DNA of 64,000 nt from Termitomyces sp. T153 (Eukaryota > Basidiomycota > Agaricomycetes > Agaricales > Lyophyllaceae). Of the stretch, positions 23,857 through 34,560 are shown one piece after another. How positions within the stretch are numbered: the first letter of the stretch is position 1; each line of letters begins with the position of its first letter. A program made the position numbers and the translations under genes. The notes below the pieces were generated by a model. That model was not told the origin of the DNA. It searched no databases and saw nothing but the letters and a program-made list of their open reading frames with translations. Location of the stretch: contig JACKQL020000006.1 in assembly GCA_018296165.2 (NCBI GenBank), forward strand, positions 620,001 through 684,000. The letters are read 5' to 3'.

Positions 23857-24720
23857 CAAGATTGCCACTTATAAATGACCCACAGGTCTTTGCTGGGGCC
23901 ATCAGCCTCATCAAGTGCCCTGTCAACTACCATCTCGATTCTCCTCAGCCTAATGTTGTTCCACTGCCTTTGCCTCCTGCACCAATATGCACCATCAACC
24001 TGGCTCACCTTCAGATCAAGCTGGCCTACTCTGCCAGTTATGCACTCATCTCATCCAGAGTTTCAGTTGGAGGAAATTGTCATTTATTCCAGTGCAAGGG
24101 CAGCTTGGACTACTTTGTTACAATGCTATATGCTACCTTTACTCTGAGTGTTCCTGCACTACTGATGCAGTGCTACCTCCAATTCAACAAGATTGCCCAT
24201 GCTGGGAATGGTGATTATTCCATCCATGTACCTGGAGGCTATGAGGAGATTGTGGCCTTGCTTAACCATGACAAGGATTGTCTTTGGGAACTGGCAGAGT
24301 GGGATAAGGCTACACAGAGGTGGATGGAGCAGAAGGGATTGCTACCATTCATGTTCCTGAGGGTCAAGTATCCAGATGAGAGGGAGATTGACAACCTACA
24401 GACAATTCTCAGCAGTTCAAAGACTCCAATATGCACCATCAGAGCTATGAGATGGTGAAGAAATACAAGAGGTTTTACCATCAGCTCAATGACTTTTATG
24501 AGGAGGTTAGGAAGCTTCAGGCAGGGGTGGATTTGTTGCAGCTGGGCTGTTGTACTGGCTGAACTGGTTTTCCTTATGGTCATGAATTGCAGCAGAGGTT
24601 GAGGGGTCAGGGCATTGAAGTATTGTCAAACTCTCTGTTTTATCATGGCATTGCTAATTTGGCTCCCTCTACTCCTGATGTGAACTTGCTGCTTTGTGAT
24701 ATGACTTTGGAATGAGGTCT
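23857..24720 (+). pseudogene. 3' extension of Gypsy element C, unknown function
   Basis: Directly after the family B insertion the coding character resumes and stays readable for about 850 bp, with one frame open from 23820 to 24458. It encodes no domain I recognise. Visible pieces are a Pro-rich stretch (PLPLPPAPICTINL), a regular helical region (YEEIVALLNHDKDCLWELAE, 24240-24300), KYPDEREIDNLQTIL (24370-24412) and, in another frame, KRFYHQLNDFYEEVRKLQAG (24470-24530). Its position beyond the chromo-like domain suggests it is a C-terminal extension or extra ORF of element C. It could also be host sequence captured earlier. Confidence 0.45.
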
Positions 24721-25194
24721 TGCAGACCTCAGGAGGGCATATGTAGCAGAATTGTGATGTGACCACAGAAGGAGGTAGTACTTTGCAGACTTTCACTCTT
24801 TTATGTTACTTAACTTTATATATTCCTCCTATTACCTCATCTCAAACATTAGTAGTAACATATATCTATTGCAAGTAGGGTAATAAAAATACAACATGTT
24901 TTAGACCTGTTCTCTCTTGTCCAACAAAACTTGTGTAGCACTACTAGTACTCCATCACTCTAATGCTACAGTCCAACACAAGGCTAGCAGGACCATCAGT
25001 GTTTATCAAAACAATCTCAAAGAATGTCAGTAACACCTCAGATACTGATGGTGAGGCAAACTCAGATGACATCCTCTGTTGGAGGGTATTAGTGTTTTAG
25101 CAAGGGTAGGTTGAGGTCACTAAGGCCTCAACACAACAATGCTTTAGCTGTGAGAGTATGTAAGCATATAGTAATCCAGCAGTCACTAAGAGAA
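24720..25194. other. No gene recognised
   Basis: AT-rich, CG-poor sequence with no coding pattern. It might include a decayed 3' LTR of element C, but no terminus matching the presumed 5' LTR is visible. Confidence 0.4.
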
Positions 25195-25370
25195 GGGATC
25201 ATCCAAACTGATCCAGTAGTGTTCATGGAACTTTACATGCTGTTTTTGGCTTAATCTCAGGCATCATCTGTGATGCTTTTACTGTTCATGGGTGGGGAAG
25301 TATTAACCCCACTCTCTCTGGTCAATGAAGCATTGACCTTACTTCAGGCACTGGTGTTCCTCCAGGGAGT
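25195..25370 (+). repeat. Dispersed repeat, copy 2 of 2
   Basis: Matches 6525-6760 in order and orientation: a GIIQTDPV-like start, FMELYMLF, a middle with MGGEVLTPLS, and SLVNEALTLLQ. The two copies lie 18.6 kb apart in direct orientation, bracketing the whole region of element C. Confidence 0.55.
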
Positions 25371-25379
25371 TTGAGGTTT

Positions 25380-25930
25380 GAATAGTTCATGATGTCATAC
25401 AATTATACAATGACAAACATGTTGCTCATGTCATGTAAGATGTTGTTTATCAAATTCTAGCAGGTGGCAGGGGAGCTTGTCATCCTGAATGACATTATGA
25501 GGTTTTCAAAGAGTCTGTAGCACATTTGGAAGGCCATTTTCCACTTGTGACCTTGTGCAATGCAGGTGGTGTTGTATCCTGATTGGAAGTCAATTTTCAT
25601 ATAAACCTTCAGACTTTGTAAACCAGGTCTCCAATGAGGGGAAAGGGGTACCACTTCTTTTTAGCAACCAGGTTGAGCCTTTAATAGTCAGCACATAGCC
25701 TTAGAGAACCATCCTTTTTTTCATGAAGAAAACTGGGACTCCAGCAGAGGAAGCAGAAGGTTGAGGCCTTTCTCAAGCATTTCATTGATGTAGTCCTTGA
25801 AGGCTCAGAATTTAGTTTCTAACATGTTGCTGTCATGGTATTCTGAGGGAACAACTTCTTAAAAGATCTGTTCTACCAACTTATTCATGGATGTGGTGGG
25901 GTTTTGTAGCTCTGAGGCTCTGGTGCCCAC
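25380..25930 (-). pseudogene. Gypsy RT fragment (family A-like), minus strand
   Basis: Read on the minus strand: a pre-RT block resembling the family A copy (EVVPSEYHD near 25845), then RT blocks KKDGSLRLCADY and KKKWYPFPLIGDLVYKV, with DFQSGYNTTCIAQGHKW (25540-25600) and FRMTSSPAT near 25460. The catalytic YLDD box has degenerated to a YDIM-like remnant near 25390. No LTR is attached. It borders the DIRS-like element at its 3' side. Confidence 0.75.
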
Positions 25931-26089
25931 TTAATGTGAGGTGATGATTGATGGGATGTTGAAAGGAGCAAGTTTATGAGGTCTCAGAGATTTTCTGGCA
26001 AGCATTGTGGCAAGAAATGGATTTCTTAAGTCTGCTAAGAGTTCTTGAGTTGGCCCATCTGCTGATGGAGAGAATAGGCCAAACTCAAG

Positions 26090-27030
26090 CCATTGCTGTG
26101 AAGTCCTGTCTAGCCAGAGGTTTGTAGGGGGCAAGCTTGGAGGAGGCCATGTGAAGAAGGGATGAAAGACAAAGGATATGGTTGGGATCATTTTTGATAT
26201 ACAGCTTATATGAGTTGCTGTACCATCTGCTGAGGGAGCTGAATTTCATAGTCTGAGTACCCTGCTGCTGCTGCTGCTGCAGAAGTGGCCCCATACCAAA
26301 ACTATGGCCTACAAAGCATTCTGGGTTCAGGCCAGCAAGGGTGGGTGAGTGTACTCTAGATGGCCTTGACAAAGAAGGTATACAAAAGCACTTTCCCACC
26401 TGCTTCTTTAAAGAGAGGTGTGTTGCCATTGTGGAGGAGCTCAGTAAAGAGGTTTTTGAGTGCTGGGACTGGACAGGTTGGGTGTCCTGGGGGTGTGGCC
26501 ACTGTGATGGTGAGGCCTTTGCAAAAGGGATTGGTTTTAGAGGCAGGTAGGGTGAGGCAGATATGTGTAGGCTAGTCAAGGTTTGGCAGGAACTTGACTG
26601 AATCATGGAAGAGATTGAGGAATGGAGTGTACTTGCCACCTTTTCCAATCATGAATTCTCCACTACACAGAAATCCTGAGTAAGCAAGACAGCAGGCAGC
26701 ATAGACTGTGGAATTACCAGTTTTTGTACAAGGGTGTAGTTGTGCCAGCATGGCATTAAGGATGGGGAGGGTGATGGGTTGGACTGGCTTTCAGTTGCAC
26801 TTACCATGGTTCTCTTGATGCTTCTGATGAGCCACTGAACAAGGGGAGACACTGTAACTATGAAGGTAAGTCCTCCATCAATGTGGAACAAGCAAACTGT
26901 GGAGAGATAGGCCTTGATGGTTTTGGGTTGGACATGGCCCACCAGGTGTGCAAACCAAGAGGATGGCAGATTCAGAGGCAGGGAAGATAGACTCATCAGC
27001 ATTGTAAAGGTTGTTAAGCTGGACATGCAG
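26090..27030 (-). pseudogene. Tyrosine recombinase of a DIRS-like retroelement
   Basis: Decayed site-specific recombinase used by DIRS-type elements in place of an integrase. On the minus strand: LVGHVQPKTIKAYLSTVCLF (26880-26940), WLIRSIKRTMV (26805-26840), AACCLAYSGFLCSGEFMIGK (26640-26700) and LPASKTNPFCKGLTI (26500-26550). The C-terminal catalytic block follows as GHSFGMGP plus ATSAAAAAAGYSDYEIQL (26245-26310), where family members have GHSFRRGAAT. The two arginines of that box (R-R-G) are lost. A GCA run has expanded here into six alanines. The final catalytic tyrosine position falls in YKLYI near 26205. Frameshifts and stops are present. Confidence 0.8.
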
Positions 27031-28340
27031 GATGAACTGGTGTTGGCCAGTGGAGCAGGTCTTCTGAGTGCTGGCTACAAGCCTGTTCCAAAGGTAGAAT
27101 GCAATGGCTTTAGGATGCTGACAGTTCTGGTAGTACCACTAAGTTGGAAGCATTTTGAGGTGGGTTTTAGGTTGAGCCAAGGCACAATTTGGGACATGCA
27201 AGCAAAGGAGAAATGGGAGGCAGCATCAGCAATGGAATTCTTAATAAAAGCAAGCCACTCAGAAGAGAAGGAAAAGTCAAAGTGGCAGGCTAGGGCTATC
27301 ATGTGTTGGACAAGCTTCATTGCTGGGGCAGACCAAATCAACAGGTTGTGGATTGCATTGAAGATGGCCTCATTGTCAACATGGAAAGCTAAGTGGCATC
27401 CTCAGAGGAGTGGTCCCCAGCAGAGAATGGCATGGACTGCTGCAAACATCTCTTTAACCTGTATGTGTTTCTATATGTGTTTACCTTGTAGATGTTGGGG
27501 TATCAGGCTGAGAATCACTAAGTGCCATAGCAACCTCCAATGCCCTGTGCACCCCTGGCATCTGTGTAGATGTCAACCTGCAGGTGCTTGGGAGCAACAC
27601 ACTGGACCCCATTCCATTCCAAGGTCACTGCATTCTACTAGGCAGTGTCACTGCAGGCAGCCTTTGGGATGTGGCAGCATGCAAATGGGTGAGAGGGAAA
27701 TGAGGCAGCAAAGTCACAAATTCTCCAGATGAATCCACAAGATGTTGGGATAACTTATGAAGCAAATTGCAGGAAACCTGTCAGTTTTTCCAGCTCATGG
27801 AGTGTGCAATGGCAATAGGAATCCATGAGGAAGTGAGGTCCTTCAGGTGAGTGGGTTTGTCCTCAGGGAGGCATACTTCCATGGCTAGGAAGTCCAGTTC
27901 CAGGCCTAGAAACTCAATGCAAGTCTAGGCCCAACAATCTTCAAATGCTGAAATTTGAGTCCCAGCTGTGCTCTCAGGTCAAGTGCCCATGCCAGGGACT
28001 TGTGCACAATGGAATGGAGAGTTCTTGGGGAGGTGAGGAATTCATCAAGATAATGGTGGATCCATGCTGGGATGTTGTGCTGGAGGATCCAGTGCAAGGC
28101 TTCAGCAAAAAGGTTGAAGATGTATGGCACAGATCTTCTGCCAAAAGCAAGAACATTGAAGTATAGTTTCTCCAGCTATTCAAAACTGAGGAGCAGCCAA
28201 TCCTCTGGACAGACAAGGATGTGGTGGAAGGCAGACTCAAGGTCCAGCTTGAGCATCAGGGAGGCCAGTCCTGATGCTGTCAGGTCAGTGACAGCCTGAT
28301 CAACCATGTTGTACATGATGGTGGCCTCAGCATTAGAGAT
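27030..28340 (-). pseudogene. RT and RNase H of the DIRS-like retroelement
   Basis: On the minus strand an RT is readable: PYIFNLFAEALHWILQHNIP (28070-28130), the catalytic box HHYLDEFL at about 28040-28066 (usual YLDDF), LGLKFQHLKIVGP near 27945, and EFLGLELDFLAMEVCLPED near 27850-27910, which is a hallmark of the fungal DIRS RT-connection region. Downstream, pieces of RNase H are scattered in several frames (27100-27750). The order RT, RNase H, tyrosine recombinase on one strand is the DIRS gene order. Many stops. Confidence 0.75.
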
Positions 28341-29860
28341 GCCATTGTCTACTGAGCTGCTCTCTGGCCAGGAGAGGTGGTGAATGTGACAGATTTTTGA
28401 GGATCATTTTCAATGAATGGCACCTATGGGTGAGGCATGGAAATTGTCAAAGGGGAGTGAGTCAAATGGACCCTGTGTTTGCCTGTTGACAACTCAAGCA
28501 GCAATGTTGTCAGAGAGGGTTTTTGTGATGGTGGGGTTGGCAAATACAGCTTTTAAGTTGGTGCAAGTTTGATTCATTGAACAATTTCCATTGAATTTGA
28601 GGTTAGCACTGTGGCATATTATTTGATGTATGGTAAATACAAATTTTTGGTTGGGATACTCTCACAAATAGTGATCCCAAGCATCTATGTTAAGGGTGGA
28701 GGTGACATACAGAAGGTAAGAGGTATTAGTGAGGGGGCATTGGTACAAAGGTCAGAGTTGGGGTGAGGGAGAGGGAGAGGTAGCAAGAGACTGAGGAGTT
28801 CCAAGTAGGTGAAGCTAGTAGACAGATTGTTTTTGCCCTGGATTTGGTCTGGGCAAGGCATGTGCATGGTGAGAGCAATACTTGCCTGGATTGCATCCTA
28901 ATCTTTATGTCAGTGCTTCCCATGAACAGTTTTTCCACAGGTAGTGCAGGTGTGGGGGCATCTCCAAGGGCATGGATTAGTGGTGCATCTGCTAACATTA
29001 AACTTTTAGCAGGCTTCAGTAGAGGTTTGACTAGTGAATGAGGCCTTTGGCTAATTGAATGGCATAGCTTTGTGGTGGTGCTCAGACATGAGGTCATTGT
29101 CCAGCTTTCCCCACTGTGAGTAGTCCCCATGATCATTTCTGAGCACCATTGGTTGAAGAACACTGAATATTCATGCTCTGCAACAAGCTTGAAAAGTTGG
29201 GAAACTAGAGAGCTTGTTGCTAAGGGCTTGTTCACATTGAACAGGAGGATGTTAATGTAGGCTTGGAGAGGGATGAGGATGGAGAATGGTGTCTTGTATT
29301 CCCAAGCCAAATGGTTGCTCACCTCAAACTGATTGGTAGATCAATTGAAGGTGTAAGCCATTTCCTTGTCACAGTTTGTGGGGTTGAGTTTGTGGAGGTC
29401 TGCCACTTTAAACTCATGGGTAATGATAGCCACTATGACTGCTGCATTGATGTCAGGGAAGCAAGTGCAAAGGGACAGGGGAGCAGTGGGTAATGAGGAC
29501 ATACCAGAGACACCAATCCCCAAGATTGGAGGGATATATGTGCTATCATGTTGAGTTGGGGCAAGAGTGGGAGCTAGTGTAGGAGCTGCAACCTGAGAAA
29601 TGCCTGCCAAGGCATCAACTTTCAACATCAGGCTCTCGACCAGCTGAGTAATGAACACATTGGATTTGCAAAGTTCTGTTAAGTCTTCCAAGGACATGGC
29701 ATTGTTGTTGAAAGACATAGCTACAGAAGGAGAGGTGCTAGCCAAAGAGCACATGAATCTACCATTGGAGTCTTGAGGAAGTGTGTGAGAGGCCTTTCTC
29801 ATGCACTGGGCTCTAGCACAGCAATAGATTGATCTATTGATAGGAAAAATGCATGGCATA
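28340..29860 (-). pseudogene. Upstream ORF of the DIRS-like element (Gag-like position)
   Basis: Two minus-strand open stretches, 29341-29859 (172 codons) and 28726-29322 (198 codons), are separated by a stop and together precede the RT. Features visible are MSLEDLTELCKSNVFITQLV near 29690, KVADLHKLNP near 29390, and WEYKTPFSILIPLQAYINIL with FNQWCSEMIM at 29140-29310. I know of no catalytic motif in them. By position this is the Gag-like ORF of the element. The 5' end of the element and its terminal repeats were not found. Confidence 0.55.
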
Positions 29861-30128
29861 GTGCAAATTTATGCAACAAGCACTGTGAGCACAGTGTGAG
29901 ACAATGGCTTCTAAGTAGCAGCTGATACATACCTACAAGCACAGTGTAAGAGAACAAGGTCATTCTGACTAAGCCTTCAGCTATATATAAGAAAAGATAG
30001 AACAATGAGCAATAAAATGTGATATGTGATATATAGTGAGGGTGAAGGAAACAAAGAGGATGGCAATCTAATTGTTGCCTAAATTAACCCTAGGCAACCC
30101 CCTACTCTCTTGCCCAATCTACCATAGC

Positions 30129-30753
30129 TGTCAGGGGACATTCCTTTCTCCCTCTATCCCATTCTCCCTCCTTATGGTTTTTTTTTATTCTCCTTTGCTT
30201 TCTCTATCTGCTAGTCCCACTTTCAGCCCTCAGGCTGCACCAGTCCTCTGTCTGTAATTCAGACAAGTGCTGCCCCTTCTACATTGCCTCTTATCAGACC
30301 CCTGGATTGTTTCCTTTATTCCAGCCTCCCATCTTTGGGTCACAGGTACCTCCAACCAAGGGCTAATTTTTGGTTATATTTGTATGGGGTCATGTGCCAT
30401 GGGCCCAAACATCAAGGCCATTTATGGTGGATTTCTGTTGTTGGGTCAGCACATGACTGGTCAACTTGTCAATAAGTCACATGCACAAGTCAGGCAAGCC
30501 TCAGGACATGTGACTAGTCCACTTGTCAACAAGTCACATGACTTTTCTGTTCCACTGTACAGTTGTGTCCAATGCTTCCAAAACCTTAGAATGTAGCATT
30601 TAGCCTAGGGAGCTCCTTAGACTTGTTTTCTTTGGATCTCCCTTTGCCAGGTGTGTAGTTATACTTGTAGACACTGTACAGTACTGAATAGACTTTGGAT
30701 CTCCCTTTGCCAGCTGTGTGATTGAGCCACAGCCTCCAGAGGTTGCACTTACA
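30129..30753 (+). mobile_element. Solo LTR, B-like family, target duplication ATAGC
   Basis: A 625-bp element that starts TGTCAGGGGACATTCC and ends GCACTTACA. It is flanked by the perfect direct repeat ATAGC (30124-30128 and 30754-30758). Its ends match the family B termini and its 3' half closely matches 53426-53866 and 35691-36130 (reverse). It contains an internal stretch of about 180 bp (roughly 30330-30520) not seen in those copies. Confidence 0.95.
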
Positions 30754-30989
30754 ATAGCTCTACAGGCAAGATGTGGAGTTGGTATGCTTGTACCCCATCA
30801 CAGATCATCCATGCAAATGGAGCAGTGCACATGATCCTGATGGTATGCAGGCCCAGAGACTCTGGCAAGCTCTTGGGGCTGGAGGGGAGTGTTTGGGAGG
30901 TGGGGCAGGGGCATCAGGGTCCATGATACCTGTTCCATGAGACATTCAGAAGGAAGAAGTTAGGAGGAGGTGGGGATTAGAGTTGTGTC

Positions 30990-31140
30990 AGGGCTTTCTC
31001 AGGATGGTGGTTGGTTTGTGGGACAGGGGAGGGAGATTTGAGATGATGGTGGGTTTGTGGAGGAGGGGGAGGGGGGGGGTTTGAGGTGATGGTGAGTTTG
31101 TGAGAAAGTGCAGAGGATCTTGGGATAATGGTTGGCTTTT
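30990..31140 (+). repeat. G-rich degenerate tandem repeat
   Basis: Three to four imperfect copies of a unit of about 40 bp containing GATGGTGGGTTTGTG, with G runs of up to nine. The G runs on one strand could fold into a G-quadruplex. No coding evidence. Confidence 0.7.
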
Positions 31141-31164
31141 ACTGAACCAATTGCAACCCCACAC

Positions 31165-31560
31165 CACAGATGAGGAATGCTGCTGCATGAAGGACAAGCC
31201 TTTGAATGAGGTTTTTGGATCCCTGATGTATACTCAGATAGGGACACAACCTGACATCTTATTTACAATCACCTCATTAAGTCGGTTCATGTCAATCCCA
31301 GACAAACCTCACTTGCTAGCATTGTGCCATGTCATGTGGTACATAAAGGGGACTTTACATTATAAGCTGCATTACAGGGACGAGGGATATGACAACTACA
31401 TCTCTCGTGGTTACTATGATTTGGACTTTGCAGGCTGATACCAACATGCGGAAGTCAGTTTCCGGGGGAGTCTACATCCAAGCAGACAGCCCAGCAAGCT
31501 GGAGTGCCAAGTTCCAAGGCAACGTGGAAAACCGAGAGATCAGAAAAATGGATTAACTAT
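31165..31560 (+). pseudogene. Ty1/Copia RT end and RNase H, fragment
   Basis: Open from 31100 to 31437. Readable blocks are VFGSLMYTQIGTQPDILFTI (31215-31275), LSRFMSIPDKPHLLALCHVM, then YIKGTLHYKLHY and SRGYYDLDFAG (31400-31437), the start of the Copia RNase H (usual Y-x-D-S-D-x-A). Past the stop a different frame gives the GGVYIQADSPASW block (31465-31505). The upstream pol and both LTRs are absent. The 3' half keeps CG dinucleotides while the 5' side does not. Confidence 0.8.
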
Positions 31561-31727
31561 ACAGTACCAAGATATCGCTCGGAGTCGGATACCAGGACAT
31601 CCTTAGTCGTTGATACAACGAGCTGAATATCTGTACCAAATATACAGCACTTAGATCTATTGTACTACTCAATAGTTCCATCAGGAAGGCAAGTAACTAG
31701 TAACTACAATGGCAATCCCATCACCAA

Positions 31728-33012
31728 TCAAGAGAGGACACCGTCAATAACAAGTCCTGTGAGGATTATTTGACCAACACGAGGAGCTGCAAGGAAGAAC
31801 TGTTTGCAGGTCTCTGGTACGTCAATATTTGTTTTTACCAGCTGAGAAAAATGCAGCCTGGATGCAACAAAGACAGCAGAATGGAAAGCAATGCCGTGTT
31901 CGTTCATCGCTCCACCGTAGACAAGTAGTGCAAAGAAGCACACAGAGCTGCAAATACAAATTGGGATTGTCTTCTCGGCACAATAAAGTGCTGGTGAATG
32001 GAGCCCAATTTTCTTATCATCGACTTTGTCCTGTTGATTTTGAGGTCAAAATCCAAATATTATAATCATTGGACAACCGATACCTGATGTTGATACACGG
32101 TTTCGTATGCAATAGTCCAGCAGACACAACCCAAGTAGACTGGGATCAAGATTTTCCAGGCTACGTCACCATTGGGATCTAGATGACTCCATCCCATGAA
32201 GATGCCCGGCGCAAACATGAAACCCTGTCATTGAGATCAGCACCTGGGAAAGGCTGAGTAGGCAGTCTGACCAAAGGGACTGGGGCGAAATTCATCCATC
32301 GCTCAATGATGTAAATTAGTCAAATCATTGACTATGAGTAATAAATGCCAGATAAATCACCTTGCATGTCGGATATACCAGAAATATTGGCCACGCCGCC
32401 ATAGAGATGTATCTCCTGTACATCAATGGTCATTATATGAACGAAGCAGATTGTCTACCAGAATTACGTTTCAGGCTTTAAATGAAATACTGCTAGATAA
32501 AGGCCAGTAACGACCTGAATAGCAAAGAACAGCCATGCGCGGTGAACAGAGATAGCGCCCCGAGGGAGTGGCCTGTTCATTGTACGCTCAACCAACAGAT
32601 CAACATCACGGTCAAGAATGTCATCAATTGTCATAATCTGAGACATGAAACATTGGCATATTTCACGAGCAGAAAAGATCAACTTACAAGGGATTTTATA
32701 CCGAGACACAAGGGAACGAAAAAGAAGGCTACTTGCAGGCAGCTCAATCCGGATGCATTGAAGTTAGCTCGATAATACATGGCAATAGACCAAGCTATGG
32801 CCACATAGTTGTAGTATATCGGTGTAAATGTAGAAAGAAAAAATGTGAAACTTACCTGTGGGAAGCCAAATAACCCAGAAACCAATGTTGTTGTGCAAAC
32901 GACACAATTCCCAACACGCCTGGATCTCTTCCGTGTTTGGAAGAGAGTATAATCGAAGAGAGGCTGTACGTTTTGAATCGATATCAGAAGCTTGAGCATT
33001 GGTGGAAGACAT
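31728..33012 (-). CDS. UbiA-family prenyltransferase, seven exons
   Basis: Predicted integral-membrane aromatic prenyltransferase, joining a polyprenyl diphosphate to an aromatic or similar acceptor. Minus-strand exons are 33012-32856, 32794-32688, 32637-32468, 32415-32361, 32301-32272, 32224-32084 and 32030-31728. Introns are 47-61 nt, GT-AG, all in phase, giving 320 residues with no stop. The first Asp-rich motif reads TIDDILDRDVD, followed by VERTMNRPLPRG, a UbiA signature. The second is YETVYQHQDKVDD. These bind Mg-diphosphate. Hydrophobic stretches fit several membrane helices (for example WLFFAIQVVTGLYLAVF, ILIPVYLGCVCWTIAY). The N-terminus lacks an obvious mitochondrial presequence, so a secondary-metabolite (meroterpenoid-type) enzyme is more likely than ubiquinone Coq2, though this is inference. 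It sits alone between transposons with no neighbouring pathway gene. A TTATATATCC stretch near 33150-33160 could be its TATA region. Confidence 0.85.
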
Positions 33013-33850
33013 TAATGAAGAACCAAGTTTGAGAAACTGAGGGAAGAATCTGGTCAGTAGCTCAAGATTTTACCTCGGCAACATCTTCCGAAGATATTTA
33101 TTCTCTAAACTGTCTGATCAAGATTTTTATCCTCGTCCAGAACTGCTGAATATGGATATATAATCTGGTTCTATCTAAACGGCTGATTTCAGTTACACGA
33201 CCCTTGGCCAGACTAGCAAGCAGGAAAGGCTGTTTTGAGTAATATATCTTCAACGTTTGCATTGGGCGATTGTAAGTCGGAAAATCCCATTCTAGAGGTC
33301 TACATAGAGTCTCAAAGTAGCGATGAACATATCGACCAAAATAAGACAGGTCGGTCGAACACTGATGGCCTGCTCAAGGAACTAGCCACGGGAGATAGGT
33401 GTGTAAAGTCGTGGTCATGGAGACTTACTCCTTCAGAGACTAGATTTCTCCGGTTGGGGACTGACTAGGCAGAAGTTGGATCCAAAGGACCAAACAAGAG
33501 AAACTTGAAGGGACCTGAAATTCGCTGTTATCCATGTCAGAGATAATCACCTTGCACGTCGGGATACATGTGGGTTGTTTGACCACGGGTGCGCGATTGT
33601 ACCGGCTAACTGTCACCGGTTGTGCCGAGGCCAATCGTTAGGTCATCAGGGCCATCAGAAGGTCATCAGGCACGTTGTCCAGCAACGTGGGGTAGCTGAC
33701 AGATCTGACATCCTCGTGGGGTATGTGTTGGGGCTGCCCGGATATGACCCCGATCCCGCCCTCCACTCATGGTCAGGACACGATGAGGTTGCATCCCTCC
33801 CTCAGATTTGACTGAAGATTTTAGAAAAAATTGTGCATAATATTTAATTT
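33013..33850. other. Upstream region of the prenyltransferase gene, CG-normal
   Basis: Contains the presumed promoter (minus strand). Further out, near 33540-33570, there is a stretch resembling the exon 4/intron 4 border of the prenyltransferase gene (CACCTTGC-x-GTCGG context). No complete gene is recognised. CG content drops sharply after about 33830. Confidence 0.45.
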
Positions 33851-34099
33851 CATTAATACATATCTGTTCTTCAGAACACTAGTACCATCAGAAACATGCA
33901 CCAATAACAGAAATTATCATTCTGAATAGCTTGTATTTGTTGGTGTGCATTAGCATGTCAGGAGAAAAATTCATAGTAGGTATGGCTGTAGAGAACAGCT
34001 GTAGAAATGCTAGAGAAGACTTCTTTGAGGGGTGTATATCTATATGTGTTGGTGGCAGCTCGAATTGTGTTTACTTGCCATTGCTGTTGGACCTGGAGC

Positions 34100-34560
34100 T
34101 GTTACCCTTGTCAGGGTGTGGTTCTCCTTGAATGGAAGGATAAGCTTCTCAGATACAAGGTCCATGTCAACACAGATAATAAGGCTTTTGAGTCCTTCAA
34201 AACTCAACAGAACTTGTCCCCTCATCAATGACAATGGATGAAGTATATGTTGAGGTTCAACTTCAATATCACTTATGTTTTACTGTGTTTGATATCTACC
34301 TATGCTGTGTAGATAACAGCTATGGTCACACCTGTGAGGGCACACCAAAGGGAGAGCTCAGTGAGGTGGCAGACTGTTTATCCTGCTACTTTGAGAGTGA
34401 CTCTCCCAATGACATGCACCACATTTACAATTACATATATGCATATGCAGATGCACAAATCAACCTAGAGGGGGATGATTTGCCCCCTACACACATACAG
34501 GAAATGAAAGTGCAGCTAGATCAGATCTGTACACTCCACAATATGCCTGTATGTTGAATT
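34100..34560 (+). pseudogene. Gypsy RNase H fragment
   Basis: Across two frames the C-terminal half of a Ty3/Gypsy RNase H is readable: VLLEWKDKLLRYKVHVNTDN (34120-34180), KTQQNLSPHQ, WMKYMLRFNFNITYV, then ADCLSCYFESDSPND (34370-34415), where the usual ADxLSR motif has lost its Arg through CG loss. A post-RNase H linker with EGDDLPP follows. No adjoining RT or integrase. Confidence 0.75.

Noticed and set aside
26262..26283. CTG/CAG trinucleotide run as a polyglutamine gene
   Set aside because: In the frame supported by the recombinase motifs it encodes alanines; the glutamine frame is not the coding one.
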